Assembly (NCBI GenBank): GCA_020344415.1
Contig: CP070825.1
Span: forward strand, 1,394,078 to 1,455,007
DNA from: Candidatus Aminicenantota bacterium
GTDB taxonomy: Bacteria; Acidobacteriota; Aminicenantia; Aminicenantales; Aminicenantaceae
Reading direction: 5' to 3'
Length of the DNA: 60,930 nt
In this document: positions 19,048 to 26,440 of the stretch, piece by piece
How positions within the stretch are numbered: position 1 is the stretch's first letter
Layout of the letters: each line of letters begins with the position of its first letter
Position numbers and translations under genes: made by a program
Notes under the pieces: generated by a model
Told to the model about the DNA's origin: nothing
What the model saw: only the letters and a program-made list of their open reading frames with translations
The model's database searches: none

Positions 19048-20091
19048 TTAATGGCTGAAGCTGATAGTCTGGCTCAGTCTTTTAGCAACACTATCCACTA
19101 AAGGAATAATTTTTTCGTATGGTATTCTTTTTGGGCCTATAATGCCCAGAGATCCCAGGACCTGGCTGTGGTATCCATAGTGAGAAAGCACAAGGGAACA
19201 CTCTGAAATATTAGGAATGCTGAGTTCGGGGCCTATTAATACTTTTACTTTAGCGAGACTAATAAAATCGGAGAGGAGCCTGGTAAGTTTTGCTTTTTCT
19301 TCGATATTTTGAAAAAGAACCTGCAATCTTTTCATGTCGAAAAGGTCGGGTTTACCCAGGAGCTTCGATGTGCCCTGTAAGAATATGTGGCTCTCTTGGT
19401 CCTCCTGAGTAATGTAAGACCTCAGAAGACGGGTTAATTTGTTGAGTATATTTTCATACTTTATTTTGTATTTGGGAAGTTCTTGGAGAAGATAATCTCG
19501 GATATAAATGAGGTTTTTCCCTCTAAAATTCTGATTGATATACTGAGAAGCTTTATCGAGTTCAACCTGAGCAGCGAAGCTGCCTGTTTCTACAATTTCT
19601 GTCAGAACAAGGTTGTAAGAAGTGATTAGAACAATCATGACCTTTTCTTCGGATATTTTGATAAAGCGAAGGTGGTGAAAGTTTACATTCGAAATCTTTG
19701 GAGAAATAACGAAGCCAAGGTTATCCGAATACTCGGCCAAAATTTTGGAGACCTGATTAAGGAGTGAGTTAAAATCACCTTTTTTTAGGGAGAAGTCTTC
19801 TGATGGTAGATCGATCTGTTTCTTGGGGAGGATAGCTTCATCAAGAAGGTTACTCACGTGGAGCTTGAGACCCTTATCCGTTGGGATGCGCCCTGCAGAC
19901 GTGTGGGGCTGAAAAAGAAAGCCATGTTCTTCCAGCTTGGCCATTATGTTTCTTACAGTGGCTGAAGAGACAGGAAAGCGGCTTTTTTGGACGATGAATC
20001 CAGAGCTTATAGGCTTCCCGGCCTTAAGATAGCTCTCGACGATTAGGTTGAGAATGTATATGTCTTTTTCTCTTAAACGAGGAAGATTCAT
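19048..20091 (-). CDS. hrcA: Heat-inducible transcription repressor HrcA
   Basis: 347-aa repressor of class I heat-shock genes. The N-terminal winged-helix domain carries the signature KPISSGFIVQ and SSATVRNIMAKLEEHGFL, followed by the HTSAGRIPTDKGLK motif. A GAF-like dimerisation domain and the C-terminal GPKRIPYEKIIPLVD motif complete the protein. It heads the operon hrcA-grpE-dnaK-dnaJ-rsmE-kinase and is preceded by AGGAAGGA. An inverted repeat that is not a standard CIRCE sequence overlaps its promoter. Confidence 0.95.
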   Translation of the reverse strand: MNLPRLREKDIYILNLIVESYLKAGKPISSGFIVQKSRFPVSSATVRNIMAKLEEHGFLFQPHTSAGRIPTDKGLKLHVSNLLDEAILPKKQIDLPSEDFSLKKGDFNSLLNQVSKILAEYSDNLGFVISPKISNVNFHHLRFIKISEEKVMIVLITSYNLVLTEIVETGSFAAQVELDKASQYINQNFRGKNLIYIRDYLLQELPKYKIKYENILNKLTRLLRSYITQEDQESHIFLQGTSKLLGKPDLFDMKRLQVLFQNIEEKAKLTRLLSDFISLAKVKVLIGPELSIPNISECSLVLSHYGYHSQVLGSLGIIGPKRIPYEKIIPLVDSVAKRLSQTISFSH

Positions 20092-20109
20092 GGTATTTCC
20101 TTCCTGAGA

Positions 20110-20139
20110 TTTATAGCATTAATCCTTAAATATTGTCAA
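20110..20139 (-). promoter_or_regulatory. Promoter of the hrcA heat-shock operon
   Basis: On the minus strand TTGACA (20134-20139) and TATAAA (20110-20115), separated by 18 nt. The predicted start lies only about 10 nt before the ATG and overlaps the AGGAAGG ribosome-binding site, giving an unusually short leader, so an alternative upstream promoter cannot be excluded. Confidence 0.5.
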
Positions 20140-20156
20140 TCACCTTTAGGGATTAA
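20119..20156. promoter_or_regulatory. Inverted repeat over hrcA promoter, candidate HrcA operator
   Basis: Arms TTAATCCTTAAA (20119-20130) and TTTAGGGATTAA (20145-20156) are complementary at 11 of 12 positions across a 14-nt spacer. The spacer contains the -35 box. HrcA normally binds CIRCE (TTAGCACTC-N9-GAGTGCTAA); no such sequence is present, and this repeat sits where CIRCE should be. It shares only the outer TTA/TAA with CIRCE. Confidence 0.5.
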
Positions 20157-20364
20157 ACAAGGTACCCGGTTTTTGGTTATTTATTTAATATCTGTTAGTT
20201 TGGGGCCATTTCCTACGGAGACGCCCTTTCTATTCAGGTTTCTTTCTAAATATTGGAGAGAATGAGTGTCCCGCTCGAGAACGTCCCCACTTTTTGAGGC
20301 AGGATCTCATTAAATAACATGAAGTGCTTTATGCAGAGTTACAGAATCAAGAGATATTCGTCTT

Positions 20365-21171
20365 TTAATTTATCCGGATACCAGCATAGCCAACAACTTC
20401 GGAGTAATTTCCAGTTGTATCTCCTGAAGTTTGATATTTTATAAGGGTTGCATTTTGTGCCCCTAACTCCTTAGAAGCAACGATGGCTGATGTGGTAGGT
20501 TGAAAACCACACATGCTGATCTGCTCACGCTGCACTGTTTCATATAGCCCCTTTGCGTCAAGCTGGAGCACTCTTTCAATCGCTAAAAAGTCCTTCTGTT
20601 GAGCAACTTCTTGGGTAACATAGTGACTCATATCTGTACTGGCAACAATCAGGACTTCCTCTTTGAACTCTTTTATCGCCTGTGAGATAGCCTTTCCTAA
20701 TTCTTCCAGCTCCAGCAGTGAAGCCTCATAAGAAATACATATAGGAACAATTGAAAAATCTTTTTTGAAAAATTGAATAAAAGGCAGCTGAACCTCAAGG
20801 GAATGTTCACTCATATGAGCCATGTCATCCTCAATAATGATTTGCGAGCTATTGAGGATCAATTCTGCTAATCGTGATTCGATCGACACATGACCCAGCG
20901 GCATTTCCCAGGTCCCTTCCTTCATTATGGCGATTTGGGATTGGAATCCTCTATGGCTTGGGCCCAGGATGATATACTTTTCAGGAAGCTGAGCCGAAGA
21001 AAAAACAGCTCCAGCTACAGGCCCTGAGTACTCAAATCCAGCATGGGGAGAAACCAGGCAGACGGCTTTTTCTTTTTTGCTCTCCGGATCCACCATCCTT
21101 TCGATCATTTTTCTGAGTTCCTTTTCTTTGCCTGGATAGAAATATCCACTCACAGCAGGCTTTCGTCTCAA
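20365..21171 (-). CDS. amrB: MEMO1 family protein (AmmeMemoRadiSam system protein B)
   Basis: 268 aa, MEMO-like fold related to class III extradiol dioxygenases. Readable motifs are the start RKPAVSGYFYPG, VSPHAGFEYSGPVAG, ILGPSHRGF, SEHSLEVQLPF, STDMSHY and CGFQPTT. The His residues in these motifs line the metal site of the fold. The bacterial function is not established; it is usually linked with an AMMECR1 protein and a radical SAM enzyme, neither of which is in this window. The start codon is TTG at 21169-21171 with AGGAG upstream. It is a single gene. Confidence 0.88.
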   Translation of the reverse strand: MRRKPAVSGYFYPGKEKELRKMIERMVDPESKKEKAVCLVSPHAGFEYSGPVAGAVFSSAQLPEKYIILGPSHRGFQSQIAIMKEGTWEMPLGHVSIESRLAELILNSSQIIIEDDMAHMSEHSLEVQLPFIQFFKKDFSIVPICISYEASLLELEELGKAISQAIKEFKEEVLIVASTDMSHYVTQEVAQQKDFLAIERVLQLDAKGLYETVQREQISMCGFQPTTSAIVASKELGAQNATLIKYQTSGDTTGNYSEVVGYAGIRIN

Positions 21172-21191
21172 TTTTTTGCTCCTATAACATA

Positions 21192-21220
21192 AAGATAATT
21201 TTCTTCCTTGTTTTTGTCAA
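21192..21220 (-). promoter_or_regulatory. Promoter of the MEMO1-family gene
   Basis: On the minus strand TTGACA (21215-21220), a 17-nt spacer and TATCTT (21192-21197). A short leader then carries AGGAG ahead of the TTG start. Confidence 0.5.
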
Positions 21221-21402
21221 ATCCTAAAAGCCTTATATGCGCATCTCAATTTCCGTAATAAAAGCATGATTTTGGAAATCGCTCTGCCCCTTCAGAATTT
21301 TAGCGCTATTCCTTCACCGTCGTTCGCACTAGATAAGCGAAGAGAAACAGCCTCTCCCTTATTTATTGGGTGCTGCTGAGCTAGCTAGTCTGATGGCTAA
21401 TC

Positions 21403-22725
21403 TTAAATTTCCTGCCTATGTTCCTTGAAGGATATCTCCATCTCTTTTAGCTCTTGAAGTATGGGCTTATAAATCTCAGAAATAACAGGAATGTGGACCC
21501 CAGATCGTGTTATTTTCTCTTCAAGAATAAGCCTTGTGCTGATTGCTGCAGGCAGGCCAACTGTACGAGCCATGGAGCTATCACCCTGAGGAATGCCAAA
21601 GTCGATCAGAGTGGATGTGATTTTTTCTTTTTTATCTCCAGGAAAAGAAGCAATAAATTCATGTTGGAGGATGATCATATCCCTCTCCCCTTCTTCATAT
21701 TGAAGCTTTTCTAGCATCTTTGCAGCTACAATATCTAAAGCTGAGCCTTTTTCAAGAGGAAGTGGATCGTCGCTCAAGAGGCCTAGCCATTCAAGTCTTT
21801 TGATGATATCGGAGTCTTCATCTATATTTAGGTTTTCACTCAGGGCTTTCTTGAGGTCTTCTTCTACGGGTTCATTCATCAATTTTCTAAGAAAATCTTT
21901 GTAGGCCAGGCCAATCCAGTCCTTTTCTTCTTCATCGAGAAGACCTAATTCAACTATCTTCTTTATGGTCGAGCACCAACCAATATTTCTCAAGGTTCCT
22001 CGAAGCATAGTCTGGGTAGATTGGATTCCGTAGAGTTCTATATAGGGAAGCGAGTTACGGTTTGGATAGGCCTCAAAATCACCTAATCCTTCTATGTTGA
22101 TTATGGAAAAATTCTCAAAGAGGTCTTCTGGAGGAATGAATATTTCGTTGCCGTCCTTGAGATATCGGGCAGAATTCTTCCCGGCCAGGAGGACTCCTAT
22201 CGGGCTCCAGGAAAACTTATACCCAAAAGGGTTGGTGTTTGCTTCCGGTGCAGGTAATCCGCCGCAGAAAGAGGTAAAACTCGAAATTTCTCCCCCGTTT
22301 CCTTCAACCTCATGAATAATTCTCATTGCTTCCATATGGTCTATCCCAGGATCTAACCCTACTTCGTTGAGGATTATAATTCCTGCTTTTTTTGCCTCAG
22401 CGTCCAAGTTCTTCATAACTTCGCTCACATAAGAAGTCGTAACCATATGCTTTTTAAATTCAATGCAGTATTGAGCAACTTTTGGATGGAAAGAATATGG
22501 GACCATACTGATAACGAGATCCGATCTTAAAATTTCTTCTTTTAGACCCTCTTCGTCCTTGAGGTTTAACTCTTTAGCCGTTCCCTGAGGGTGGTTGTCG
22601 ATGAGTTTTATAGCTTTACTCACTGTGCGGCTGGCTACTTCAACTTCAATATTTGGCTGATCGAGGAGATACCTGACTAAGGGCTTCGCCACCAGGCCTG
22701 CTCCGAGAATCAATACTTTTTTCAT
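21403..22725 (-). CDS. Saccharopine dehydrogenase (glutamate-forming type)
   Basis: 440 aa. N-terminal Rossmann domain with ILGAGLVAKPLVRYL and the Lys9-like motifs ISMVPYSFHPKVAQYC, TTSYVS and ILNEVGLDPGIDHM. The C-terminal saccharopine-binding domain contains SFTSFCGGLPAPE and FGYKFSWSP. It should oxidise saccharopine to glutamate and 2-aminoadipate semialdehyde. It lies 20 nt after a lysine-ketoglutarate reductase homologue on the same strand, so the pair corresponds to the two halves of eukaryotic bifunctional LKR/SDH and points to lysine degradation rather than synthesis. Confidence 0.88.
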   Translation of the reverse strand: MKKVLILGAGLVAKPLVRYLLDQPNIEVEVASRTVSKAIKLIDNHPQGTAKELNLKDEEGLKEEILRSDLVISMVPYSFHPKVAQYCIEFKKHMVTTSYVSEVMKNLDAEAKKAGIIILNEVGLDPGIDHMEAMRIIHEVEGNGGEISSFTSFCGGLPAPEANTNPFGYKFSWSPIGVLLAGKNSARYLKDGNEIFIPPEDLFENFSIINIEGLGDFEAYPNRNSLPYIELYGIQSTQTMLRGTLRNIGWCSTIKKIVELGLLDEEEKDWIGLAYKDFLRKLMNEPVEEDLKKALSENLNIDEDSDIIKRLEWLGLLSDDPLPLEKGSALDIVAAKMLEKLQYEEGERDMIILQHEFIASFPGDKKEKITSTLIDFGIPQGDSSMARTVGLPAAISTRLILEEKITRSGVHIPVISEIYKPILQELKEMEISFKEHRQEI

Positions 22726-22745
22726 GACATAACTCCTTAAATAAA

Positions 22746-24059
22746 TTATTTGATGAAATTTTTCATGTATTCATAATCTGGGGTGAATTTCCCCTGATAA
22801 AGAATCACAGCTTTTCTGACAGCTTCAGGAAGATGGCAGTCAGAAAAATCCCCAGTAAAATCTGCTTTGATAATCTCTGGCACAAGAGGTTTGAGTGCGC
22901 AGCTAAAAAAAACAGAAGATTCTAGAGCAATCTCAGCGGGCAAATTATCCACAGCCATCACGACCGGTCCCCTCCCCTCAACTCCATCTCTAGCGGTCTC
23001 TTCTATTGGATCGTAGACAAAGACGGGATTTTCTGGCGTTGTTGCCTGAACTGTACATTCTACCGAGCCTTCAATGTCGCATGAGATGTCTCCGATGACT
23101 CTTAAACGAGGTTTTTCTCCTGTACCAAAGAGCTTTTTTAAATATTTTTTTTTCACAAATCTTGGGTATTTTGGGGACCAATAAATGCAATTGACCAAGA
23201 TAGCGAGATATGGAAGATATGATTCGAAGATTGACTCGTATTTTTGAGGATTATCATAATAATCCTGAAGCTCAAATTTTTGATCGGAAGAGAGAGGCTT
23301 GACCATGTGTTTTTCCATGAAGACAACTTTATAAACTCTGTTAGCCGAATAATTTTTCTCTTTAAAAAAAGTATCAATTTCCTCTGGGGCAATCTCCTCG
23401 AAAGGCAAGAGGTGGAATACATCTTGGGCTCCTCGTGAGACATGGCCATAGCCTGCAAATCCACAAACCAAGGGAACTAGAGATGAATCAAGGCCATTAT
23501 TTTTTATCTGCCATCCCGCTGTTTCGATTGACTCTTTTGCCTCTATCAAGCTTCCATAATGATATGCTTTTTTGATCGCAGAGAAAGGATTCTCCATTCC
23601 TTCGTTATTCAGCCTTTGACCCAGGGCCCATAGAGTATCAATCATTCCAGCTTGACCTGCCTGGTAACCAAAAAACAACAGCCGCTCTCCTTTCTCGTTT
23701 ACTATTTTTTCGTAATCAATGAGGGTGCACTTCAGATCGATCATCTTCTTAAGCATGGGCATATTGTATAGCTGACCTTTTGTAGTGTGAGAGAAGAAGA
23801 AGTACACTTTGTCTTTTTCAAAGAAATCGAGAGGGATTTCCTTTACAGCAAATATGACAGAACATGATGAGAGGATCTCTTCAACTACTGCGCCTTCTTT
23901 AGCATAGATTTCGTCTGGAAAAATGCGTATGGAGGAAGGCTGAATATGCACCTCAAGGAGCTGTTCCTTGAGTAGTTCTCTAATATGAGTGGGAATTAGA
24001 GGAACTCTTCTTTCCCAAGGATTCTTGTCTTCACGTCGGATACCGATCTGAATTTTCAT
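22746..24059 (-). CDS. Lysine-ketoglutarate reductase (saccharopine-forming), LKR domain protein
   Basis: 437 aa closely following the LKR half of animal and plant 2-aminoadipate semialdehyde synthase. It has the alanine-dehydrogenase/PNT-like N-terminus (IGIRREDKNPWERRVPL), FFSHTTKGQ, LIDYEKIV, GYGHVSRGAQ and INGIYW-like NCIYWSPKYPR. It also has GDISCDIEGSVECT and the late VDNLPAEI motif. It should condense lysine with 2-oxoglutarate using NAD(P)H. No SDH domain is fused; the next gene supplies it. A promoter is seen at 24093-24121. The ribosome-binding site is weak. Confidence 0.87.
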   Translation of the reverse strand: MKIQIGIRREDKNPWERRVPLIPTHIRELLKEQLLEVHIQPSSIRIFPDEIYAKEGAVVEEILSSCSVIFAVKEIPLDFFEKDKVYFFFSHTTKGQLYNMPMLKKMIDLKCTLIDYEKIVNEKGERLLFFGYQAGQAGMIDTLWALGQRLNNEGMENPFSAIKKAYHYGSLIEAKESIETAGWQIKNNGLDSSLVPLVCGFAGYGHVSRGAQDVFHLLPFEEIAPEEIDTFFKEKNYSANRVYKVVFMEKHMVKPLSSDQKFELQDYYDNPQKYESIFESYLPYLAILVNCIYWSPKYPRFVKKKYLKKLFGTGEKPRLRVIGDISCDIEGSVECTVQATTPENPVFVYDPIEETARDGVEGRGPVVMAVDNLPAEIALESSVFFSCALKPLVPEIIKADFTGDFSDCHLPEAVRKAVILYQGKFTPDYEYMKNFIK

Positions 24060-24092
24060 ATTTGAATTTTCTCTTTTTCCGTCGAAACAAGA

Positions 24093-24121
24093 ATTATTGC
24101 ATAAAGATTTGGGACGGTCAA
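24093..24121 (-). promoter_or_regulatory. Promoter of the lysine degradation operon
   Basis: On the minus strand TTGACC (24116-24121), a 17-nt spacer and AATAAT (24093-24098). It gives a leader of about 27 nt before the ATG at 24059. Confidence 0.55.
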
Positions 24122-24171
24122 TTTTTTAGGGGAAAGAGCAGGCATCTTCATTTCCGTGACAGTTTCAAAAG

Positions 24172-24310
24172 CAGTCAGGCAACCTGATGAGGAAGTTATC
24201 CGGAGGCAGGCGGGCATTGCTCCTCGAAGAGGGGAGGGAGCCGAGGACAGCAAAGAAAAAGGGGACTGTCCCCTTTTTCTTGTGGGCTGATGAATTAGTT
24301 TGCCTGACTG
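24172..24310. repeat. Palindrome within a short inverted-repeat element
   Basis: The core AGAAAAAGGGGAC-T-GTCCCCTTTTTCT is a perfect 13-bp-arm palindrome at 24254-24280. It is bracketed by CAGTCAGGCAA (24172-24182) and its exact complement TTGCCTGACTG (24300-24310). The arrangement, about 139 bp with terminal inverted repeats and no gene, resembles a small non-autonomous element or an extragenic palindrome. The core alone could also act as a bidirectional terminator because of its A and T tracts. Confidence 0.45.
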
Positions 24311-24454
24311 TAACTACATCACGGTTTTGGAGATGGTTCCGGGGAAAGGTAACATTTTTCTGTGATTTCAGGATCTTACTTTAAGTTAGTCAAATTGAGA
24401 TTTTAGGAAAAGAGAACCGTCTCTTCTTTAACTTATTCAAATAGAATTTTGGAA

Positions 24455-24541
24455 TCAGGTTTTCATAAGTTTCATGAATAAACTGGGGAAATGGAATGAA
24501 ATTCCTAATAATCAGAAATTATAAAACTTATGAAAGCCTGA
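24455..24541. repeat. Extragenic imperfect hairpin (GGGGTCAGGC-type)
   Basis: Arms TCAGGTTTTCATAAGTTT (24455-24472) and AAACTTATGAAAGCCTGA (24524-24541) match at 17 of 18 positions. The right arm continues into CCCCG. A related but diverged hairpin with CGGGATCAGACTTTATCATGA lies at 29968-30048. The resemblance to REP-type palindromes moved by RAYT transposases is inference. Confidence 0.45.
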
Positions 24542-24596
24542 CCCCGTTGACATAAAGTGTTGACTCTGAAGATTATAATTTTAATAATATGTTCCT

Positions 24597-25988
24597 ATGA
24601 TCAAATTCTTCAACACTCTTAGTGGCAAAATAGAGCCATTTAAGCCAATCGTATCTGGAGAAGTCAAGCTCTATACCTGTGGTCCAACTGTTTATGACTA
24701 CCCTCACATAGGCAATTTCCGGGCATATATTTTTGAGGATCTGCTCAAGAGGTTTCTAGTTTTCATGGGCTATAAAGTGACTCAAGTCATGAACATTACA
24801 GATGTGGATGATAAAACTATTAGGGGAGCCAATGCGGACGAGGTTGAACTCAATGAATTCACAAAGAAATTCATTGGTGTTTTTTTCGAGAACATAGAAG
24901 CCTTGAATATTTCAAAGGCAGACCACTATCCCCGGGCAACAGAACATATTCCTGAAATGGCTGAGATGATTAAAGGTCTCCTTGAAAAGGGATATGCCTA
25001 CAAAAAGGATGGTTCCATTTATTTTAGCATTGAGAAATTTCTTGGCTATGGACAGCTTTCAAATATCAACCTAGAAGAGCTTCGACCTGGGCAGAGGATA
25101 GAATCGGATGAATACGAGAAAGAGAGCGCTCATGATTTTGCTCTCTGGAAATCAAAAAAAGAAAATGAACCGTTCTGGGAAACAGAATTTGGTCCAGGAA
25201 GACCAGGGTGGCATATAGAATGCTCGGTGATGAGTTCCAAATATTTAGGCCAAACCTTTGATATCCATTGCGGAGGTGTGGATAATATTTTTCCTCATCA
25301 TGAGAATGAGATCGCTCAATCGGAAGCTTATTCAGGGAAAAAATTCGTCAATTACTGGCTGCACTGTCACCACCTTGTCGTAGGTGGGGAGAAGATGGCA
25401 AAATCCAAAGGTAACTTTTACACGATGAAAGACATCATCGATCGAAATTATGATCCCTTGGCACTCCGCTTGTTACTCCTTTCCACTCATTACCGCAAAA
25501 TGCTCAACTTTACTTTTGAAGCTCTCGGACAATCCGATGCTTCCCTCCAGAGGATAAAAGACTTTCTTTATGAGCTGAGAAATCATCCATTTGAAGAAGG
25601 AGAAAGTAAGGACGTTTCTCAGCTTATAGATGAACAGATGAATAATTTTAAAAAAGGACTCAGTAATGACTTAAACATCTCTGTCGCCCTCACAGCGATC
25701 TTCGATATGATCCGGAAAGTAAACATTTTGATTTCTCAAGGAAAAGTTTACAGCAAAGATGCAGAGAAACTTATATCTTCTATCCGCTCTTTTGATAGAG
25801 TGCTGGCTGTTCTTCCTGAGGAGGAAGAGGAGCCGCTCCCTCCAGAGATCATGAAGAAAATCGAAGAGAGAGAAAAAGCTCGCAGGGAAAATAATTATAC
25901 ACTGGCAGATGAAATCCGCAATCAGTTGCTCCAGCAGGGAATAGTTTTAGAAGACACCAAAGACGGAGTGAGATGGAAGCGAAAGTAG
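24597..25988 (+). CDS. cysS: Cysteinyl-tRNA synthetase
   Basis: 463-aa class I synthetase that charges tRNA-Cys. Zinc ligand Cys28 lies in YTCGPTVYDYPHIGN, which also carries the HIGH motif as HIGN (37-40). Further motifs are NITDVDDKTI, the GRPGWHIECS zinc-binding segment, HCGGVDNIFPHHENE, and the KMSKS loop as KMAKSKGN. The C-terminal helical anticodon domain is complete. The ATG at 24597 lacks a strong ribosome-binding site. It begins a plus-strand run with the YraN-family gene and the M14 peptidase. Confidence 0.96.
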   Translation: MIKFFNTLSGKIEPFKPIVSGEVKLYTCGPTVYDYPHIGNFRAYIFEDLLKRFLVFMGYKVTQVMNITDVDDKTIRGANADEVELNEFTKKFIGVFFENIEALNISKADHYPRATEHIPEMAEMIKGLLEKGYAYKKDGSIYFSIEKFLGYGQLSNINLEELRPGQRIESDEYEKESAHDFALWKSKKENEPFWETEFGPGRPGWHIECSVMSSKYLGQTFDIHCGGVDNIFPHHENEIAQSEAYSGKKFVNYWLHCHHLVVGGEKMAKSKGNFYTMKDIIDRNYDPLALRLLLLSTHYRKMLNFTFEALGQSDASLQRIKDFLYELRNHPFEEGESKDVSQLIDEQMNNFKKGLSNDLNISVALTAIFDMIRKVNILISQGKVYSKDAEKLISSIRSFDRVLAVLPEEEEEPLPPEIMKKIEEREKARRENNYTLADEIRNQLLQQGIVLEDTKDGVRWKRK

Positions 25989-26057
25989 GACTTGCTTCAT
26001 CGGCTTTCTCCCAAAGTGATGTGATGATAGTGTAAAAGTGCTCTAAGGTGCAGGAGG

Positions 26058-26426
26058 ATGTCTCCCCATAAATACAAACCTTATGCGCTAGGCAGATCTG
26101 GCGAAGAAGTCGCTCTTCAGTACCTTGAAAAGAACAAATACAGGATTATCGCTAGAAGCTTCCGCATGTTCAGGGGCGAAATTGATATCATTGCCTACGA
26201 CCGAAAGACACTGGTTTTTGTTGAGGTCAAGACAAGAAAAAGCAGAGCGTTTGGTTCTCCAGAGGAGTCTGTGAATCTGAGCAAACAACGGCAAATTCAA
26301 AAGATTGCCCTGGGTTTTTTGGCAAAGAACAACCTTCAAAATATCGAGTGTCGATTTGATGTCATTTCTTTGCTCTTTGCTGAAAACGAGGGATATTCAA
26401 TTCAACACATAAAAAATGCATTTTAA
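26058..26426 (+). CDS. YraN family (UPF0102) predicted endonuclease-fold protein
   Basis: 122 aa of the UPF0102 family, which has a PD-(D/E)XK nuclease-like fold. Motifs: LGRSGEEVALQYLEKN, FRGEIDIIAYD (Glu and Asp of the putative active site), FVEVKTRKS and SVNLSKQRQIQKIA. The cellular role is unclear. AGGAGG directly touches the ATG and is too close to serve it; TAAGGTG about 7 nt upstream is a better-spaced ribosome-binding site. It lies 69 nt after cysS and 14 nt before the peptidase gene. Confidence 0.85.
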   Translation: MSPHKYKPYALGRSGEEVALQYLEKNKYRIIARSFRMFRGEIDIIAYDRKTLVFVEVKTRKSRAFGSPEESVNLSKQRQIQKIALGFLAKNNLQNIECRFDVISLLFAENEGYSIQHIKNAF

Positions 26427-26440
26427 ATAGGGAGGTTTTC

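Larger units (their letters stand above)
24060..24596. other. Divergent intergenic region rich in inverted repeats
   Basis: 537 nt between the lysine degradation operon and cysS. It contains a promoter for the former, a 27-nt palindrome (24254-24280) flanked by an 11-bp inverted repeat (24172-24182 and 24300-24310), and a larger imperfect hairpin (24455-24541). Short frames crossing the region have no recognisable product. TTGACA at 24547-24552 and TATAAT at 24574-24579 precede cysS, but their spacing (21 nt) is poor. Confidence 0.6.

Noticed and set aside
24056..24253. 65-codon minus-strand frame next to the lysine operon
   Set aside because: It covers the operon promoter and part of a palindrome, with no family resemblance.
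24547..24579. TTGACA and TATAAT ahead of cysS as a promoter
   Set aside because: The spacing is 21 nt, too long for a standard promoter.
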